Shown: positions 14,435-15,652 of the stretch, piece by piece
Layout: each line of letters opens with the position of its first letter
How positions within the stretch are numbered: position 1 is the first letter of the stretch
NCBI GenBank assembly: GCA_947632315.1
Contig: CANROV010000029.1
Coordinates: forward strand, 1-15,652
DNA: 15,652 bases
From: Candidatus Gastranaerophilales bacterium
GTDB taxonomy: Bacteria; Cyanobacteriota; Vampirovibrionia; Gastranaerophilales; Gastranaerophilaceae
Direction of reading: 5' to 3'
Program-made: the position numbers and the translations under genes
The notes under the pieces: model-generated
Database searches by the model: none
Told to the model about the DNA's origin: nothing
The model's input: the letters and a program-made list of their open reading frames with translations, nothing else

Positions 14435-15286
14435 ATGAGATACTCACCTTTAAGATATCCTGGAGGCAAAGGTAAAATAGCAAAGTTTATGAAACAATTT
14501 GTTAAAGCAAATTTTGACAAATTACCTGTGTATGTTGAACCATATGCTGGAGGATCAGAATTAGCGTTAACTCTTCTGATTGAAGGTTATGTAAAAGAAG
14601 TATGGATAAATGATAAAGACAATGGAATATATTATTTTTGGGACTCAATACTAAACCATACTGAACAGTTTATTCAAAAAATAGAAAACACACCAATAAA
14701 TATCTCTACCTGGAGAAAACAAAAAAGTATTTATAAAAATCAAGATATGTATACTAATTTGGAAATCGGTTTTGCAGCGTTCTACCTCAATAGATGTAAC
14801 TTCTCAGGTGTGATAAAAGGCGGTCCTATAGGTGGAATTAACCAAACAGGAAAGTGGAAAATTGACGCAAGATTTAATAAAGAAGACTTGATAAGAAGAA
14901 TAAGAAAAATCGCTGAGTTTAAAGAATATATAAAGTTATATAATAAAGATACAATTGAATTATTAGAAGAAAACGAAAAAACTTTTAAAAAATGCCTATT
15001 GTATCTAGATCCTCCCTATTTTAGAAAGGGTAATCAGTTATATACAAATCATTATAAATCAGGAGATCATGCCAGAATCGCTAATTGCGTACGCAAGTTA
15101 AAGGGCAAGTGGATTGTTAGTTACGATAATGTTCCTGAGATTATAGATTTATATCAATTTGTAAAAGAAGATAAAATTAGGCAATTCAATATTTCATACT
15201 CTGCATCTGAAGGTAGAAATAAAAAAGGTACGGAAATAATGTTTTTTGCTTCAAAATCTATAATACCGGAATGTGCTATTTGTTAA
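14435..15286 (+). CDS. D12-class (Dam-like) N6-adenine DNA methyltransferase
   Basis: 283 aa from ATG 14435, 1 nt after the previous stop; an upstream in-frame TTG at 14414 lies inside the ParB-like gene and is less likely. The D12 order is complete: PLRYPGGKGK (5-14), VEPYAGGSEL (34-43, SAM-binding motif I), LNRCNFSG (118-125), catalytic LDPPYF (191-196) and SASEGRNKKGTE near the end. The enzyme should transfer methyl from SAM to N6 of adenine in a short site. Its RYPGGK start and NRCNFSG box differ from E. coli Dam, so GATC specificity should not be assumed. Coupling to the ParB-like gene suggests the two work together, with the ATPase-TOPRIM gene as a possible third partner. No nuclease gene follows before the window end. 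Confidence 0.92.
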   Translation: MRYSPLRYPGGKGKIAKFMKQFVKANFDKLPVYVEPYAGGSELALTLLIEGYVKEVWINDKDNGIYYFWDSILNHTEQFIQKIENTPINISTWRKQKSIYKNQDMYTNLEIGFAAFYLNRCNFSGVIKGGPIGGINQTGKWKIDARFNKEDLIRRIRKIAEFKEYIKLYNKDTIELLEENEKTFKKCLLYLDPPYFRKGNQLYTNHYKSGDHARIANCVRKLKGKWIVSYDNVPEIIDLYQFVKEDKIRQFNISYSASEGRNKKGTEIMFFASKSIIPECAIC

Positions 15287-15513
15287 TTTTTATTATTTAA
15301 ATGTAGTTTAAAATATGTTTAACGTGTGTTTTATAATTGAACACAAAAGAATACGAAACTTATCAAAAAAGTATCAGTTACTTTGAGAATGGATTATCAA
15401 GGAATTTAAGAGTTTTTATCAGTAAGTTTTGAAATATTTCCCCCGAAACTTAAAAAGTTTGAGAATTTTCTCAAACTTCTGGGGGTACTTTTCTCAATCT
15501 CTCTGATAATCTA
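15287..15513. other. Non-coding gap rich in inverted repeats
   Basis: No supportable reading frame. It holds the 24-nt hairpin at 15455-15478 inside CCCCC/GGGGG arms, a perfect palindrome GAAATATTTC (15431-15440), a distant 8-bp inverted pair GATTATCA (15392-15399) / TGATAATC (15504-15511) and an imperfect direct repeat beginning TATCAGT (15372 and 15418). Nothing identifies a known RNA family. Confidence 0.5.
15455..15478 (-). terminator. Strong hairpin, probable minus-strand (tRNA) terminator
   Basis: An 11-bp perfect stem (AAGTTTGAGAA / TTCTCAAACTT) with a 2-nt loop. Read on the minus strand, the stem runs into five T, as expected of an intrinsic terminator lying about 35 bp downstream of the tRNA 3' end. 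CCCCC (15440-15444) and GGGGG (15481-15485) could extend it. On the plus strand it lacks a T tract. Confidence 0.5.
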
Positions 15514-15555
15514 CAGCTGGGGAGAGACTCGAACTCTCGACCTCACGGGTATGAG
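15514..15555 (-). pseudogene. 3' half of a tRNA with CAU anticodon (tRNA-Met/Ile2 fragment, att-like)
   Basis: Read on the minus strand the bases fit tRNA positions 32-73 exactly: anticodon loop CTCATAC (anticodon CAT at 15553-15551), 3' anticodon stem CCGTG, variable loop AGGTC, T stem GAGAG / CTCTC closing loop TTCGAGT, acceptor strand CCCAGCT and discriminator G. CCA is not encoded. The 5' side is wrong: the preceding AGTGG pairs poorly with CCGTG, where CACGG is expected, and no D arm or AGCTGGG acceptor strand occurs to the right. It is therefore a fragment broken at the anticodon loop, a standard attachment site for integrases. Anticodon alone cannot separate elongator Met, initiator Met and Ile2. 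Confidence 0.85.
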
Positions 15556-15560
15556 CCACT

Positions 15561-15652
15561 TAAAACCAAATGAATTTATTTAGAAAATACGAAACGACAA
15601 CATTTTTAGCTGTTTTGAATTAAATATAAATAAGTTCAATTAATATATTTTT
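15561..15652. other. AT-rich sequence beyond the tRNA break, no gene seen
   Basis: 92 bp with no reading frame, hairpin or promoter that I can support. If the tRNA fragment is the displaced 3' half left by integration, this is the first DNA of the inserted element, and its integrase or other genes would lie further right. Confidence 0.4.

Noticed and set aside
15514..15560. Intact tRNA gene
   Set aside because: No D arm, no complementary acceptor strand AGCTGGG and a mispaired 5' anticodon stem; only the 3' half is present.
1..15652. CRISPR array or insertion sequence
   Set aside because: No regularly spaced direct repeats and no transposase-like frame were seen on either strand.

Overview
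The window is a low-GC bacterial accessory region made mostly of anti-phage and restriction-modification genes, with a small phage-like stretch in the middle and a broken tRNA gene at the right end. Shine-Dalgarno sites of the AAGGAG/GGAGG type and sigma70-like promoters fit many low-GC gut or host-associated bacteria. The sequence alone does not fix the taxon: the only tRNA present is a CAU-anticodon 3' half without an encoded CCA.

Left block (1-2570, + strand). The C-terminal end of an AAA/ABC-type ATPase is followed at 3 bp by an RloB-family protein, a pairing like AbiLi/AbiLii (AbiL). A MacroD-type macrodomain protein follows 20 bp later. A PD-(D/E)XK nuclease-like gene with its own promoter comes next. 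It is followed by a 30-codon remnant that looks like the start of a DUF4186 gene.

Middle block (2669-5760). A minus-strand pair (a gene split by a frameshift at a T8 run, and a 94-aa putative DNA-binding protein) ends at a terminator. It is divergent from a Cys-rich protein gene across an AT-rich set of inverted repeats. Next come three small tightly packed minus-strand genes, a DUF1804 / small-terminase-like HTH gene (+) and a convergent 77-aa hypothetical gene. This stretch reads as phage-derived and is visibly less AT-rich than its surroundings.

Right block (5844-15286). A minus-strand Type I-like restriction operon encodes HsdR, then an HsdM fused to a single-TRD half-HsdS, then a short YgjP-like HExxH metallopeptidase. 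Divergent from it, on the + strand, lie an OLD-like ATPase-TOPRIM gene, a ParB-like protein gene and a D12-class adenine methyltransferase gene. The last two are coupled (1-nt gap) and have their own good promoter. These three genes are the best candidate here for an under-described defence system.

Right edge (15287-15652). There is no gene, but there is strong secondary structure and a clean 3' half of a tRNA(CAU) on the minus strand (15514-15555) whose 5' half is missing. This is the signature of integration by a tyrosine recombinase at a tRNA anticodon loop, and it suggests that a mobile element begins to the right of about 15556.
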